From the NCBI GenBank assembly GCA_015180985.1, contig CP054185.1, positions 496,001-560,000 on the forward strand: a DNA stretch of 64,000 bases, in the 5' to 3' direction. Source of the DNA: Flammeovirgaceae bacterium (GTDB taxonomy: Bacteria; Bacteroidota; Bacteroidia; Cytophagales; Cyclobacteriaceae). Each line of letters begins with the position of its first letter. Position 1 is the stretch's first letter. The position numbers and the translations under genes are program-made. The notes under the pieces were generated by a model. It saw nothing but the letters and a program-made list of their open reading frames with translations. It had not been told where the DNA came from and did no database searches. Positions 17,647 through 25,553 of this stretch are shown here, in pieces.

Positions 17647-19002
17647 ATGCAACAAATGATAACAAAACCCCTCATTAAATTTAATCTCATAATCTTAACG
17701 GGGCTATTAGTATCATCGAATTTAGCAGCACAAATTACCTGGGCAAAACATCCGACCCCTGTAGTAAGCCGAAGTGCAGTTTTCCCCGATTGGAAGGCTT
17801 TGGCAGCAGGCGATGCTTGTGTGATTAAGGATAACGATACCCTGAAAATGTGGTACGCTGGTGTGGGATGGCAAACAGCTAGCGACCCGTGTCCAAGAGT
17901 AAGAATTGGTTATGCATGGTCGTTGAATGGAATTATTTGGAATGAATATCCCGGAAATCCCATTCTAAATGTCAGTTCTGATACTTCAAAATTTGACTCT
18001 GATGGTGTAGAAACACCCACAGTTATCAAGGATTTATCGGCTCCTGCAAATCAGCGATATAAACTCTGGTATGCTGGTAGAAAAGCCAAATGCATCCCCG
18101 TTAACGACCATAAATTCGGTTATGCCTACTCTCCCGATGGAATTAATTGGACAAAATATTCAGGCAACCCTGTTCTTGTGCCGGGCAACAATTCGAGTTG
18201 GTTTAACACCTTTATTTCCAGCCCCAGTGTAGTGTTAGATGGAGGGATTTACAAAATGTGGTTCACTGCACCAGACCTTGTCTTCAATAGTCAGCCAACG
18301 GATGGGAAAAGCAACATTGGCTACGCAACATCTACTGATGGGATAAATTGGACGGTTCACCCTGCGGCTGTATTAATTGCAGGAGAGCAGATGAATTGGG
18401 ATTCTGCCAGCATTGCAGAACCTTGTGTTGAAAAAATAGGGAACACATTTCATGTGTTTTATTCCGCATTAGATCAGTGGACAATAGAGAATTTTCAGGT
18501 AGGGTACGCAACATCTTCAGACGGAATTAATTGGTTGAAATCGACACAAAATCCAATTCTGCAAATTGGAACTGCAGATCAATGGGACAGATACTGGGCT
18601 TCACATCCTGCAACTATTTATGATGGAATAACTAATAAATTCAGGATGTGGTACACCGGGAGAGACACAGCAACAATAACAAGCCTTTCTGGATACTATT
18701 GGGATATTGGTTACGCAGAAAGTATGCTTATAACGGCAATTACTGAAAACAATGAAACTGAAAACCTATTGGCTATTTATCCTAACCCAGCCCGGAATTA
18801 TTTGACATTGAGATTATCTGCTTTTAGCAAAAATGCCGAAATAAAAATATACAATAGTTTCGGGCAACTTGAAAACATTATTTCAAATATAAATGGTGAA
18901 ATCGTTGAGATAAATACAGAAAAATTGCAGAATGGTGTATATTTTCTTGCAATAAATGATGGAGAAAAACTCTTAAATAAGAAGTTTATCATCAATAAAT
19001 GA
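17647..19002 (+). CDS. Secreted five-bladed beta-propeller protein (glycosidase-like) with T9SS sorting domain (cassette 2)
   Basis: The 451-residue product starts with a signal peptide (hydrophobic FNLIILTGLLV, cleavage after SNLAAQ). The body contains repeated blades of the form IGYAxSxDGINW (near 100, 165, 235 and 300) with MWYAG/MWFTA/MWYTG strands, like the GH32/GH43/GH130 five-blade propellers. The tail, about 75 residues from LLAIYPNPARNYLTLRL to NKKFIINK, is a type A T9SS sorting signal. The ATG at 17647 is used because an in-frame TTG at 17563 lies inside the palindrome and precedes the signal peptide. No catalytic residues are assigned. Confidence 0.75.
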   Translation: MQQMITKPLIKFNLIILTGLLVSSNLAAQITWAKHPTPVVSRSAVFPDWKALAAGDACVIKDNDTLKMWYAGVGWQTASDPCPRVRIGYAWSLNGIIWNEYPGNPILNVSSDTSKFDSDGVETPTVIKDLSAPANQRYKLWYAGRKAKCIPVNDHKFGYAYSPDGINWTKYSGNPVLVPGNNSSWFNTFISSPSVVLDGGIYKMWFTAPDLVFNSQPTDGKSNIGYATSTDGINWTVHPAAVLIAGEQMNWDSASIAEPCVEKIGNTFHVFYSALDQWTIENFQVGYATSSDGINWLKSTQNPILQIGTADQWDRYWASHPATIYDGITNKFRMWYTGRDTATITSLSGYYWDIGYAESMLITAITENNETENLLAIYPNPARNYLTLRLSAFSKNAEIKIYNSFGQLENIISNINGEIVEINTEKLQNGVYFLAINDGEKLLNKKFIINK

Positions 19003-19015
19003 TATCAGAAAAACG

Positions 19016-19160
19016 CCAGCAGGTAACAGCCGTTTGCCGCAATGGGGCTGACGTGGTTAAATCAAATGCAGTGCATCTATCAATCCCGCATATGCGGGAT
19101 GCTTGGTTGAGGCCGCAGGTGCGGGACTCCGAGAATCGCCAACTGCGGCAACCAGACAGG
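19016..19160 (+). repeat. attC-like palindrome closing cassette 2 (degenerate right arm)
   Basis: CCAGCAGGTAAC (19016-19027) matches the reverse complement of the cassette 2 start (17611-17622) at 11 of 12 positions. The left arm GTTTGCCGCAATGG (19032-19045) pairs partly with CAACTGCGGCAAC (19140-19152). The GTTA expected at the right end is missing. The loop contains an extra palindrome at 19083-19100, so this copy appears decayed or disrupted. Confidence 0.5.
19083..19100. repeat. Perfect 18-bp palindrome inside the third site
   Basis: ATCCCGCATATGCGGGAT is a perfect palindrome. The neighbouring GGCCGCAGGTGCGGGACT (19111-19128) can pair with half of it, giving alternative hairpins. It has no T-run, so it is unlikely to be a terminator. 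Confidence 0.6.
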
Positions 19161-19192
19161 AGGCACACCCGATTGACGAGAAGCACGAACTG

Positions 19193-19285
19193 CTAACAGC
19201 GGTTTGGCGTAATGGCGGGTGACGTTCTTTGTAGAACCATTTATGTTCATAATCCGTCACTACGTAAAGCACCAAAACGTTACGC
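19193..19285 (+). repeat. attC-like palindrome at the right end of the array
   Basis: The left arm runs from CTAACAGCGGTTTGGCG through AATGGCGGGTGACG (19193-19224). The right arm is CCGTCACTACGTAAAGCACC followed by AAAACGTTACGCC (19254-19285). GCGTAATGGCGG pairs with CCGTCACTACGT with two mismatches/wobbles. The site abuts the stop codon of the next core gene at 19288. The 285-base gap 19003-19287 holds only these two sites and no supported gene. Confidence 0.6.
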
Positions 19286-19287
19286 CC

Positions 19288-21369
19288 TTAATACCCCCCA
19301 AAATATTTTCTTAAAAACCACTCCGTGCCTACCAGCAGCACCAGCAGCATGAAAATCACAGGCATGTTAATGATCGGCCGGTAGCGCTCGTTACTGCGCA
19401 GGATGCCCCGCGCTTCAAGGGCGGTCAGTTCGTTTTGTAACTCATCAAACCGGTTTACCGGGTAAAACCGGCCGCCAGTATTGGCTGCAAGTTTCCGCAG
19501 CAAATCAAAATCGGCCGTCAGGTTAAGCAACTCAAGTTGCTGGGCCGTTACAAGAAACTGCCCGCGTACTTCATTGCGTGCACCATTCACTACGGTGGCA
19601 GCTTTGTACCGGTACACACCCTCCTTCAATCCGCTCAGTGAATACCGTGTGTTTCCGGGGCTCGTAATGTAACTGTATTGAGCGCGTTTTCCCTGTTCAT
19701 CGGTTATCTCCAGGTCAATGGTATTGCCGTAAACAGGTTCAAAAATATCGTTAAACAACTGGCTCTCGAACACCACCGCTTCCGTCTCTGAAAATTGCTG
19801 CTTCACCGGAAAACACCGGAATTTGCGATTGTCATCGGCCGTAGAAAGAAACTGAATAAGCTTGCCGAAAAACTCATCGAACACAGCCGTGTTTTCGGTT
19901 TTTGAATATTCATGCAGGCGCCAGCGCCACAACCCTTCACCGAGCATCATACCGGTTTTTCGGGTTTCGGAATTTTCAACCACCAGCAGCGGCTTATCGG
20001 TAACCAGGCTGCCCACCTTTTGCATGAGCAGGGGCATAGCCTGAGCCACCGGTTGAATCTTTCCAAAGTGCACACTCACCGGTGGAAACGCATTGAACGT
20101 TGAGCCCGCCTCGGCCGAAAGAGCAAACAGTGAAAAATTCGGGTTGATAACCGGTGTTACTTCATCAAATTGACGGGGTGGTTGTTCAAATCTTAACGGC
20201 AGGTTGTACTGGCCAAGCTGGTTCCAGTCGGTTTGGCTGCCCAGTATTAATAATACCGGTGTACGTCCCGTCATCGCCCACTGAAATAGTTCGCGGTGGC
20301 GGCCCCGCACATCGGGCACCTGATGGAAAATAATAAGGTCAACAGCATCTGGTTGCAGCAACGCAGGTTCGGCTTCGCTCACGGGCGGTATGTGCAGAAC
20401 AAGTTCATAATTGGCATTCTTTTCAATAACCGACCGCAACGCTTTCACATCAGGATGGGGCGCCCCGCCCACCAGCAGTATTTTTTTCTTTCCTTTTATT
20501 ACTTCGATAAACACCGTAGCCTGGTTGTTTTTGAGGTTGCTTTCTCCGGGTTTTCGTTCCACCACCACATCCCAGCGCTGAAGGCCCTCTTCCGCAGCCA
20601 CCGGTTTGAATTCCACCGGAATAAATCCGTCATTCATAACAGTTTTGCTTTGTCGTTCAATAACCGAGCCTTTGTGTACAAGCGAAACAACAACCTGCTC
20701 CTGGCGAAAGCCGGTAGCCGAAATTTCTGCACGCAGCAGAAACTGGTTTCCCTGGTAAGCAATTTTGTTATACAACACATCTTTTACAGCCAGGTCGGCC
20801 CGTTGTAACGTATCACCAAGCCCAACGGTGTACACCGGAAAGTTGTAATCGCCATAGAGCGGAGAAAGCCCGGTATTGTAAATGCCATCTGAAATCAGCA
20901 CCACGCCTTCAATCCTCCGGCCTTCAAAACGGTTACCAACTTTACGCAAAGCTTCATGGATGTTGGTGCTTGGCGAGGTGTACTTTTCACCGGCAAAATC
21001 ATTGCCCTGTAAATCGAATTTAACGGGTTCAAAATCGCGCTTGCTTAACCCATCCATTAACCCGGAAGTTTTGACAGCGAGCGCTTTTAATGAAACTGAG
21101 TCAATTACTTCGGCAACCGACAAGGAGTTGTCGCGCAGAATAACAACTACCGGTTTCTCCATTGTAGTTTCAATCTGTTTAACAATAGGGCTCAGCAACA
21201 GGAAAAAAAGAAATACGGAAAGCAATGCCCGCAGGGCGAACAGCATGCGGTTTAACGTATTGCTCCACGGATGTTTAACCCGGTAATACATGAGGGCGGC
21301 ATACGCAAGCCCGCCCGCCAGGCACAGCAGGATAAAACCAAAAGAGGCATCGAGCAGAATTTGCTTCAT
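19288..21369 (-). CDS. Membrane-anchored VWA-domain protein, Bacteroidota type
   Basis: The 693-residue protein has two N-terminal membrane segments (FGFILLCLAGGLAYAALMYY and LRALLSVFLFFLLLSPIV). A VWA-like domain has VVILRDNSLSV near 75 (a degenerate DxSxS metal site, DNSLS) and GVVLISDGIYNTGLSP near 155. Long periplasmic Ig-like regions follow, and then a C-terminal membrane segment (MPVIFMLLVLLVGTEWFL). It resembles the uncharacterised membrane VWA proteins common in this phylum. Function is unknown. It follows rarA by 30 bases; its stop is next to the cassette-array end. Confidence 0.8.
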   Translation of the reverse strand: MKQILLDASFGFILLCLAGGLAYAALMYYRVKHPWSNTLNRMLFALRALLSVFLFFLLLSPIVKQIETTMEKPVVVILRDNSLSVAEVIDSVSLKALAVKTSGLMDGLSKRDFEPVKFDLQGNDFAGEKYTSPSTNIHEALRKVGNRFEGRRIEGVVLISDGIYNTGLSPLYGDYNFPVYTVGLGDTLQRADLAVKDVLYNKIAYQGNQFLLRAEISATGFRQEQVVVSLVHKGSVIERQSKTVMNDGFIPVEFKPVAAEEGLQRWDVVVERKPGESNLKNNQATVFIEVIKGKKKILLVGGAPHPDVKALRSVIEKNANYELVLHIPPVSEAEPALLQPDAVDLIIFHQVPDVRGRHRELFQWAMTGRTPVLLILGSQTDWNQLGQYNLPLRFEQPPRQFDEVTPVINPNFSLFALSAEAGSTFNAFPPVSVHFGKIQPVAQAMPLLMQKVGSLVTDKPLLVVENSETRKTGMMLGEGLWRWRLHEYSKTENTAVFDEFFGKLIQFLSTADDNRKFRCFPVKQQFSETEAVVFESQLFNDIFEPVYGNTIDLEITDEQGKRAQYSYITSPGNTRYSLSGLKEGVYRYKAATVVNGARNEVRGQFLVTAQQLELLNLTADFDLLRKLAANTGGRFYPVNRFDELQNELTALEARGILRSNERYRPIINMPVIFMLLVLLVGTEWFLRKYFGGY

Positions 21370-21399
21370 GACGGCCGTTAAGATAACAAATGCGGGCCC

Positions 21400-22671
21400 T
21401 TAGTAACCATATTTTTCTTTCCACAGGCTGCGAAGGTACTTTCTTAACTCTTCTTCGCGCGGATTGTTGCCCGGTTCATAAAGTTTTGTCCCGCTCACCT
21501 GCTCCGGCAGAAATTCCATGTCGGCAAAATTTCCCTCAAATTGGTGCGCGTATTTGTAGCCCTTACCATAACCCAGTTCTTTCATCAGGTTGGTAGGCGT
21601 ATTGCGAATGGATAACGGCACGGGCAAATCACCGGTTTCATTTACTACACGAATGGCTTCCTCAATCGCCACATAACTTGCATTGCTTTTGGGCGAACAG
21701 GCCAGGTAAACCGCGCATTGTGCCAGGATAATCCGCGCTTCCGGGTAACCAATCACATCTACCGCCTGAAAGGTACTGGTGGCCAGTACCAGCGCATTGG
21801 GGTTGGCGTTGCCAATGTCTTCCGAGGCGAGGATAACCATCCTGCGGGCGATGAATTTTACGTCCTCTCCGCCTTCCACCATGCGGGCCAGGTAATAGAG
21901 GGCAGCGTTCGGATCGCTGCCGCGGATGGATTTGATGAATGCGGAGATGATATCATAGTGCTGTTCACCGCTTTTATCATAAACAGCAATTTTTTTCTGG
22001 GCCACCTGTGTGGCCAATTCATCGGTAATAATAACCGGGTTAGCCGGAACGGAATCCACAATCAGCTCAAGCAGGTTAAGTACCTTTCGTGCATCACCAC
22101 CCGATAACCGAAACAATGCGGCATGTTCTTCCAGGTTTATTGTTCGCTTTTTCAGTTCTTCGTCTTTGCTCATTGCCTGGTTAATCAATAACAGGAGATC
22201 ATCCGCAGAAAGCGGGTTGAGCGTGTACACCTGGCAGCGTGAAAGCAAGGCGGAGTTTACTTCAAACGATGGGTTTTCGGTTGTTGCTCCTATCAGTATA
22301 ACAATTCCTTTTTCAACAGCACCCAGCAGCGCATCCTGCTGTGATTTATTAAAGCGATGAATTTCATCAATAAACAGAATGGATTTGCCCGACTGCCGCG
22401 CACGATCAATCACCTCGCGGATGTCTTTAACGCCCGAACTGATGGCGCTAAGCGTGTAAAAAGGTCTTTTCACTTCATGGGCAATGATGTTGGCCAGGGT
22501 TGTTTTACCCGTACCGGGAGGACCCCACAAAATCATGGAAGGTATATTGCCCGACTGAATGGCCTTGCGGATAATTCCGTTTGAACCGGTTAGATGTAAC
22601 TGCCCCACCAGGTCCTCCAGTTTTGAAGGACGCATGCGTTCGGCCAGCGGGTGTTTTGCCTGGAAGAGCAT
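21400..22671 (-). CDS. rarA: RarA/MgsA, replication-associated recombination ATPase
   Basis: The 423-residue AAA+ clamp-loader-like protein acts at stalled replication forks. It has HPLAERMRPSKLEDLVGQ at the start, Walker A GPPGTGKTTLANIIA near 55 and Walker B LFIDEIHRFNKSQQDALLG near 105. IVLIGATTENPSFEVNSALLSR is the arginine-finger region, and the MgsA C-terminal tetramerisation domain (HYDIISAFIKSIRGSDPNAALYYLARM) completes it. Length is typical. The VWA gene follows on the same strand. Confidence 0.96.
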   Translation of the reverse strand: MLFQAKHPLAERMRPSKLEDLVGQLHLTGSNGIIRKAIQSGNIPSMILWGPPGTGKTTLANIIAHEVKRPFYTLSAISSGVKDIREVIDRARQSGKSILFIDEIHRFNKSQQDALLGAVEKGIVILIGATTENPSFEVNSALLSRCQVYTLNPLSADDLLLLINQAMSKDEELKKRTINLEEHAALFRLSGGDARKVLNLLELIVDSVPANPVIITDELATQVAQKKIAVYDKSGEQHYDIISAFIKSIRGSDPNAALYYLARMVEGGEDVKFIARRMVILASEDIGNANPNALVLATSTFQAVDVIGYPEARIILAQCAVYLACSPKSNASYVAIEEAIRVVNETGDLPVPLSIRNTPTNLMKELGYGKGYKYAHQFEGNFADMEFLPEQVSGTKLYEPGNNPREEELRKYLRSLWKEKYGY

Positions 22672-22793
22672 CAGAGTACCGGTGATTATCGTGACTTCAA
22701 CTACAAATGCAAAATCGAATTTTGAAAATTACGAAATCGAACCCGTGTTTGGTTGGTGGAAGAAGCTTATTTGGTTTTTAAGGCTTAGCGTTC

Positions 22794-22801
22794 TACTTTT
22801 G
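22794..22801 (+). promoter_or_regulatory. Promoter of the initiator tRNA gene
   Basis: TACTTTTG matches TAnnTTTG and ends 10 bases before the tRNA 5' end. TTTG at 22770-22773 is a candidate -33 element with about 20 bases between. The spacing fits a short tRNA precursor. Confidence 0.65.
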
Positions 22802-22811
22802 TGCACCAAAT

Positions 22812-22884
<73 letters not shown>

Positions 22885-22893
22885 CTAAATAAG

Positions 22894-22918
22894 GCGACCT
22901 CGAAAGGGTCGCTTTTAT
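22894..22918 (+). terminator. Terminator after tRNA-fMet
   Basis: GCGACC (22894-22899) and GGTCGC (22907-22912) form a hairpin followed by TTTTATTATTTTT. It lies just after the tRNA and before era. Confidence 0.75.
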
Positions 22919-22953
22919 TATTTTTCAATCATTAGGAATTCGAATTCCAAGTA

Positions 22954-23844
22954 ATGCCATCTAAACCATTCAAATCAGGCTTCGTCAGTATCGTTGGGAA
23001 ACCCAACGTGGGGAAATCCACCCTGATGAACCGGTTAGTAGGCGAACAACTTTCCATTGCCACGCCCAAAGCACAAACCACCCGCCACCGGATTATGGGT
23101 ATTCTGAATGGGGAAAATTATCAGGTTGTTTATTCGGATACCCCCGGCATCCTGGAGCCCAAATACGCCCTGCATGAGGCAATGATGAACTATGTAAAAG
23201 TCTCGCTGGAAGATGCCGACCTGATTTTGCTGGTGGTAGAACTAGGCGAAAAATACGACCCGGTAACGTTTGACCGGTTCAAAAAAATTAAAACACCCAT
23301 TGTACTGGTAATCAACAAAATAGATCAGGCAGCGGGCTCGCAGGCAGAGGATAAAGTAAAGCATTGGCAAGAAAACCTGCCTGTGGTAAACACGATTATG
23401 CCTGTTTCGGCAACAACCGGCCAGAACATAGCCCGGCTTTTCGAAACCATTATTGAATTGATGCCCGAACATCCTGCTTATTTTCCGCAGGACGAGCTTT
23501 CTGATAAATCCGAGCGGTTCTTTGCCGGTGAAATTATCCGCGAGAAAATATTCATGAACTTTGACCAGGAGATTCCTTACAGTACGGAAGCAGTGATTAC
23601 CGAATTCAAAGAAGAAGAAACAATAATCCGGATGCGAGCCGAGATTTATGTGGAACGTGATTCACAAAAGGGCATTATCATTGGCAAAGGCGGCAGTATG
23701 CTCAAGAAATTAGGTACAGAAGCAAGGGAAGAACTGGAGCGGTTCTTTGCCAAAAAAGTTTTTCTGGAAACCCATGTTAAGGTGGCTGATAACTGGCGGA
23801 AACAAAAAGACAAACTAAGGAGGTTTGGATACTTAGATAATTAG
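22954..23844 (+). CDS. era: Era, ribosome-assembly GTPase
   Basis: The 296-residue GTPase binds the 3' end of 16S rRNA during 30S maturation. The GTPase domain has G1 GKPNVGKSTLMNRLVG, the G2 region QTTRHR, G3 DTPGI and G4 NKID. A C-terminal KH domain has GIIIGKGGSMLKKLG near 230. Length and motif order are normal. The next gene, der, is another ribosome-assembly GTPase, a common pairing in this phylum. Confidence 0.97.
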   Translation: MPSKPFKSGFVSIVGKPNVGKSTLMNRLVGEQLSIATPKAQTTRHRIMGILNGENYQVVYSDTPGILEPKYALHEAMMNYVKVSLEDADLILLVVELGEKYDPVTFDRFKKIKTPIVLVINKIDQAAGSQAEDKVKHWQENLPVVNTIMPVSATTGQNIARLFETIIELMPEHPAYFPQDELSDKSERFFAGEIIREKIFMNFDQEIPYSTEAVITEFKEEETIIRMRAEIYVERDSQKGIIIGKGGSMLKKLGTEAREELERFFAKKVFLETHVKVADNWRKQKDKLRRFGYLDN

Positions 23845-23862
23845 TCAATTAGCCGATGGTTT

Positions 23863-23922
23863 AATGTGCCAATGTTCTTATTTGAATCATTGGCCCATTG
23901 AATCATTGACCATTGGCACATT
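23863..23922. repeat. 12-bp inverted repeat between era and der
   Basis: AATGTGCCAATG (23863-23874) is the exact reverse complement of CATTGGCACATT (23911-23922), with a 36-base loop that holds further ATTG/CATTG repeats. The right arm ends 6 bases before the der ATG. It may form an RNA hairpin over the der initiation region, or may be a generic intergenic repeat. Confidence 0.7.
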
Positions 23923-23928
23923 AGCAAT

Positions 23929-25236
23929 ATGGCAAACATTGTAGCGATAGTAGGCAGACCCAACGTGGGCAAATCAACCTTGTTCAACCGGCTGATTGAA
24001 AAGCGGCAGGCGATCATGGACGACATTGCCGGGGTTACGCGCGACCGCCACTATGGGTATGCCGAATGGACCGGAAAGTTTTTTACAGTAATTGACACCG
24101 GAGGGTACGTAACCGGCTCGGAAGATAAATTCGAAACAGAGATACGCAAGCAGGTAGCCATGGCTCTTGACGAAGCCACCGCAGTAATTTTTGTCGTTGA
24201 TTGTAAGGATGGATTAACCGGGTATGATAAGGATTTTGCCAACATCATCCGCAAATCAAAAAAGCCCGTTTTTGTTGCCGCCAACAAAGCCGATACCCCT
24301 GAGAAGTCGGCCTATGCGGCCGAGTTTTACGAGTTAGGGTTGGGCGAAGTGTACCCTATATCGGCCGAGAACGGTGGCGGAACCGGTGAACTGCTGGATG
24401 ACCTGGTGAAGATTTTCCCCTCAGAAGGTGTGGAGGATCCGAATGCCGGCATCCCGAAAATTTCCATCCTGGGCAGGCCCAACGTAGGCAAATCCTCGCT
24501 GCTGAATGCCCTGCTGGGTACTGAGCGGAGCATCGTAACTGATGAGGCCGGCACTACCCGCGATGCCATCCACTCGCACTACAAGCTGTATGGCAAAAAC
24601 TTCATCCTGATTGATACGGCCGGCATTCGTAAAAAATCAAAGGTAAAAGATGACATTGAGTTTTACTCGGTGCTGCGTTCGCTAAGGGCGCTGGAAGAAA
24701 GCGATGTGTGCATTGTGGTACTCGATGCTGAACGTAAAATGGAGTCGCAGGATGTGAACATCATCAGCCTGGCCCACCGGCAGGGCAAGGGCATCGTTAT
24801 CATGGTAAACAAATGGGATTTGATTGAAAAAGACTCAAAAACAGCCGATACCTATAAAAAGGACATACTGGAAAAACTGGCCCCCATCGACTACATACCC
24901 ATTATTTTCGCTTCAGCCCTTAATAAGCAGCGCATTTTTCAGGTTATCGAAAAGGCCGTGAAGGTGTATGAGAACAAAACCATCAAAATCCCTACATCGC
25001 GCCTGAATGAGGCTTTGTTGCCGGAAATTGAGCGCTACCCCCCTCCGGCCATCAAGGGCAAGTTTATTCAGATTAAATACATCACCCAGGTTAATGCGCG
25101 GTTTCCATCGTTTGCGTTGTTTTGCAACCTGCCCCAGTATATCCAGCCGGCTTACGAACGTTATCTGGAAAATAAGTTACGGGAGCATTTCGACTTTGAA
25201 GGGGTACCCGTCCGGCTGATTTTCAAGAAAAAATAA
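23929..25236 (+). CDS. der: Der (EngA), double-domain ribosome-assembly GTPase
   Basis: The 435-residue protein has two tandem GTPase domains. The first has GRPNVGKSTLFNRLIEK at the N-terminus and DTGGY. The second has GRPNVGKSSLLNALLG near 183, DTAGI and NKWD. A C-terminal KH-like domain contains PPAIKGKFIQIKYITQV. It is needed for 50S subunit maturation. It follows era after an 84-base gap that carries a 12-bp inverted repeat. Confidence 0.97.
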   Translation: MANIVAIVGRPNVGKSTLFNRLIEKRQAIMDDIAGVTRDRHYGYAEWTGKFFTVIDTGGYVTGSEDKFETEIRKQVAMALDEATAVIFVVDCKDGLTGYDKDFANIIRKSKKPVFVAANKADTPEKSAYAAEFYELGLGEVYPISAENGGGTGELLDDLVKIFPSEGVEDPNAGIPKISILGRPNVGKSSLLNALLGTERSIVTDEAGTTRDAIHSHYKLYGKNFILIDTAGIRKKSKVKDDIEFYSVLRSLRALEESDVCIVVLDAERKMESQDVNIISLAHRQGKGIVIMVNKWDLIEKDSKTADTYKKDILEKLAPIDYIPIIFASALNKQRIFQVIEKAVKVYENKTIKIPTSRLNEALLPEIERYPPPAIKGKFIQIKYITQVNARFPSFALFCNLPQYIQPAYERYLENKLREHFDFEGVPVRLIFKKK

Positions 25237-25275
25237 AAATTCTTACCCCTCCCCCTTGACATGCGCAATTCATAG

Positions 25276-25283
25276 TATATTTG
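25276..25283 (+). promoter_or_regulatory. Promoter of the small lipoprotein gene
   Basis: TATATTTG matches TAnnTTTG. TTGAC at 25256-25260, with TTG 17 bases upstream of the -7 box, is a good -33 element. The ATG is 27 bases downstream. This is one of the best promoter matches in the window. Confidence 0.75.
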
Positions 25284-25309
25284 CGCCATATTTTAAACAC
25301 CTGTAAACT

Positions 25310-25483
25310 ATGAAAAAGTTATTTGCCCTGTTGATGGTTTGTGGCTTTGCTTTTGCATTTGCAGCTTGTGGCGGAAAGAAGGCTGAAGAAGCTACTACTG
25401 AACCCGCTACGGAAGAGACTGCACCTGCTCAGGAAGCAGCACCTGCTGACTCAACCGCTGCAGACAGCACTGCCGCACAGTAA
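25310..25483 (+). CDS. Small Ala/Thr/Glu-rich lipoprotein (57 aa)
   Basis: The 57-residue product has a lipoprotein signal peptide (MKKLFALLMVCGFAFAFAAC) with the lipobox cysteine at 20. A short GGKK follows, then a low-complexity acidic tail made of A, E, T, P and D. It has no recognisable domain. The gene is supported by its own strong promoter, an intact lipobox and a perfect terminator 29 bases after the stop. It is probably an abundant surface or periplasmic lipoprotein; its function is unknown. Confidence 0.85.
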   Translation: MKKLFALLMVCGFAFAFAACGGKKAEEATTEPATEETAPAQEAAPADSTAADSTAAQ

Positions 25484-25511
25484 TCAATCCGAAGACGATT
25501 GTTTCCGGAGA

Positions 25512-25539
25512 GGCTTTAGAAAAACTAAAGCCTTTTTTG
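25512..25539 (+). terminator. Terminator after the small lipoprotein gene
   Basis: GGCTTTAG (25512-25519) and CTAAAGCC (25525-25532) form a perfect 8-bp stem around AAAAA, followed by TTTTTTG. It separates the lipoprotein gene from the SprT-like gene. Confidence 0.9.
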
Positions 25540-25553
25540 TTTCTAAAGGGGGT

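Larger units (their letters stand above)
16347..19282 (+). mobile_element. Putative integron-type gene-cassette array without an integrase (CALIN-like)
   Basis: Two AT-rich plus-strand genes are each followed by a large imperfect palindrome of one sequence family. Left arms at 17488, 19023 and 19193 share TAACA, a GTTTT/GTTTG core and GG(C)GG-TGACGT. Right arms at 17593 and 19262 share ACGYAAAGC and AAAACGTTAC. The first bases of each cassette (16349 and 17611) are the reverse complement of the bases opening its own trailing palindrome (17483-17492 exact; 19016-19027 with one mismatch). This is the geometry of integron cassettes, in which the circle's two core boxes pair. No integrase gene is in the window. 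Core sequences deviate from GTTRRRY, so this is inference. Confidence 0.65.

Noticed and set aside
19083-19100. The perfect palindrome as a transcription terminator of cassette 2
   Set aside because: No T-run follows on either strand.
18992-19275. Short open frames in the gap between the propeller gene and the VWA gene
   Set aside because: They cover the palindromic repeats on both strands, have no domain or signal and no ribosome-binding context.
25341-25553. An in-frame upstream extension of the SprT-like gene
   Set aside because: It overlaps the small lipoprotein gene in another frame and crosses a perfect terminator; the ATG at 25554 has a good ribosome-binding sequence.
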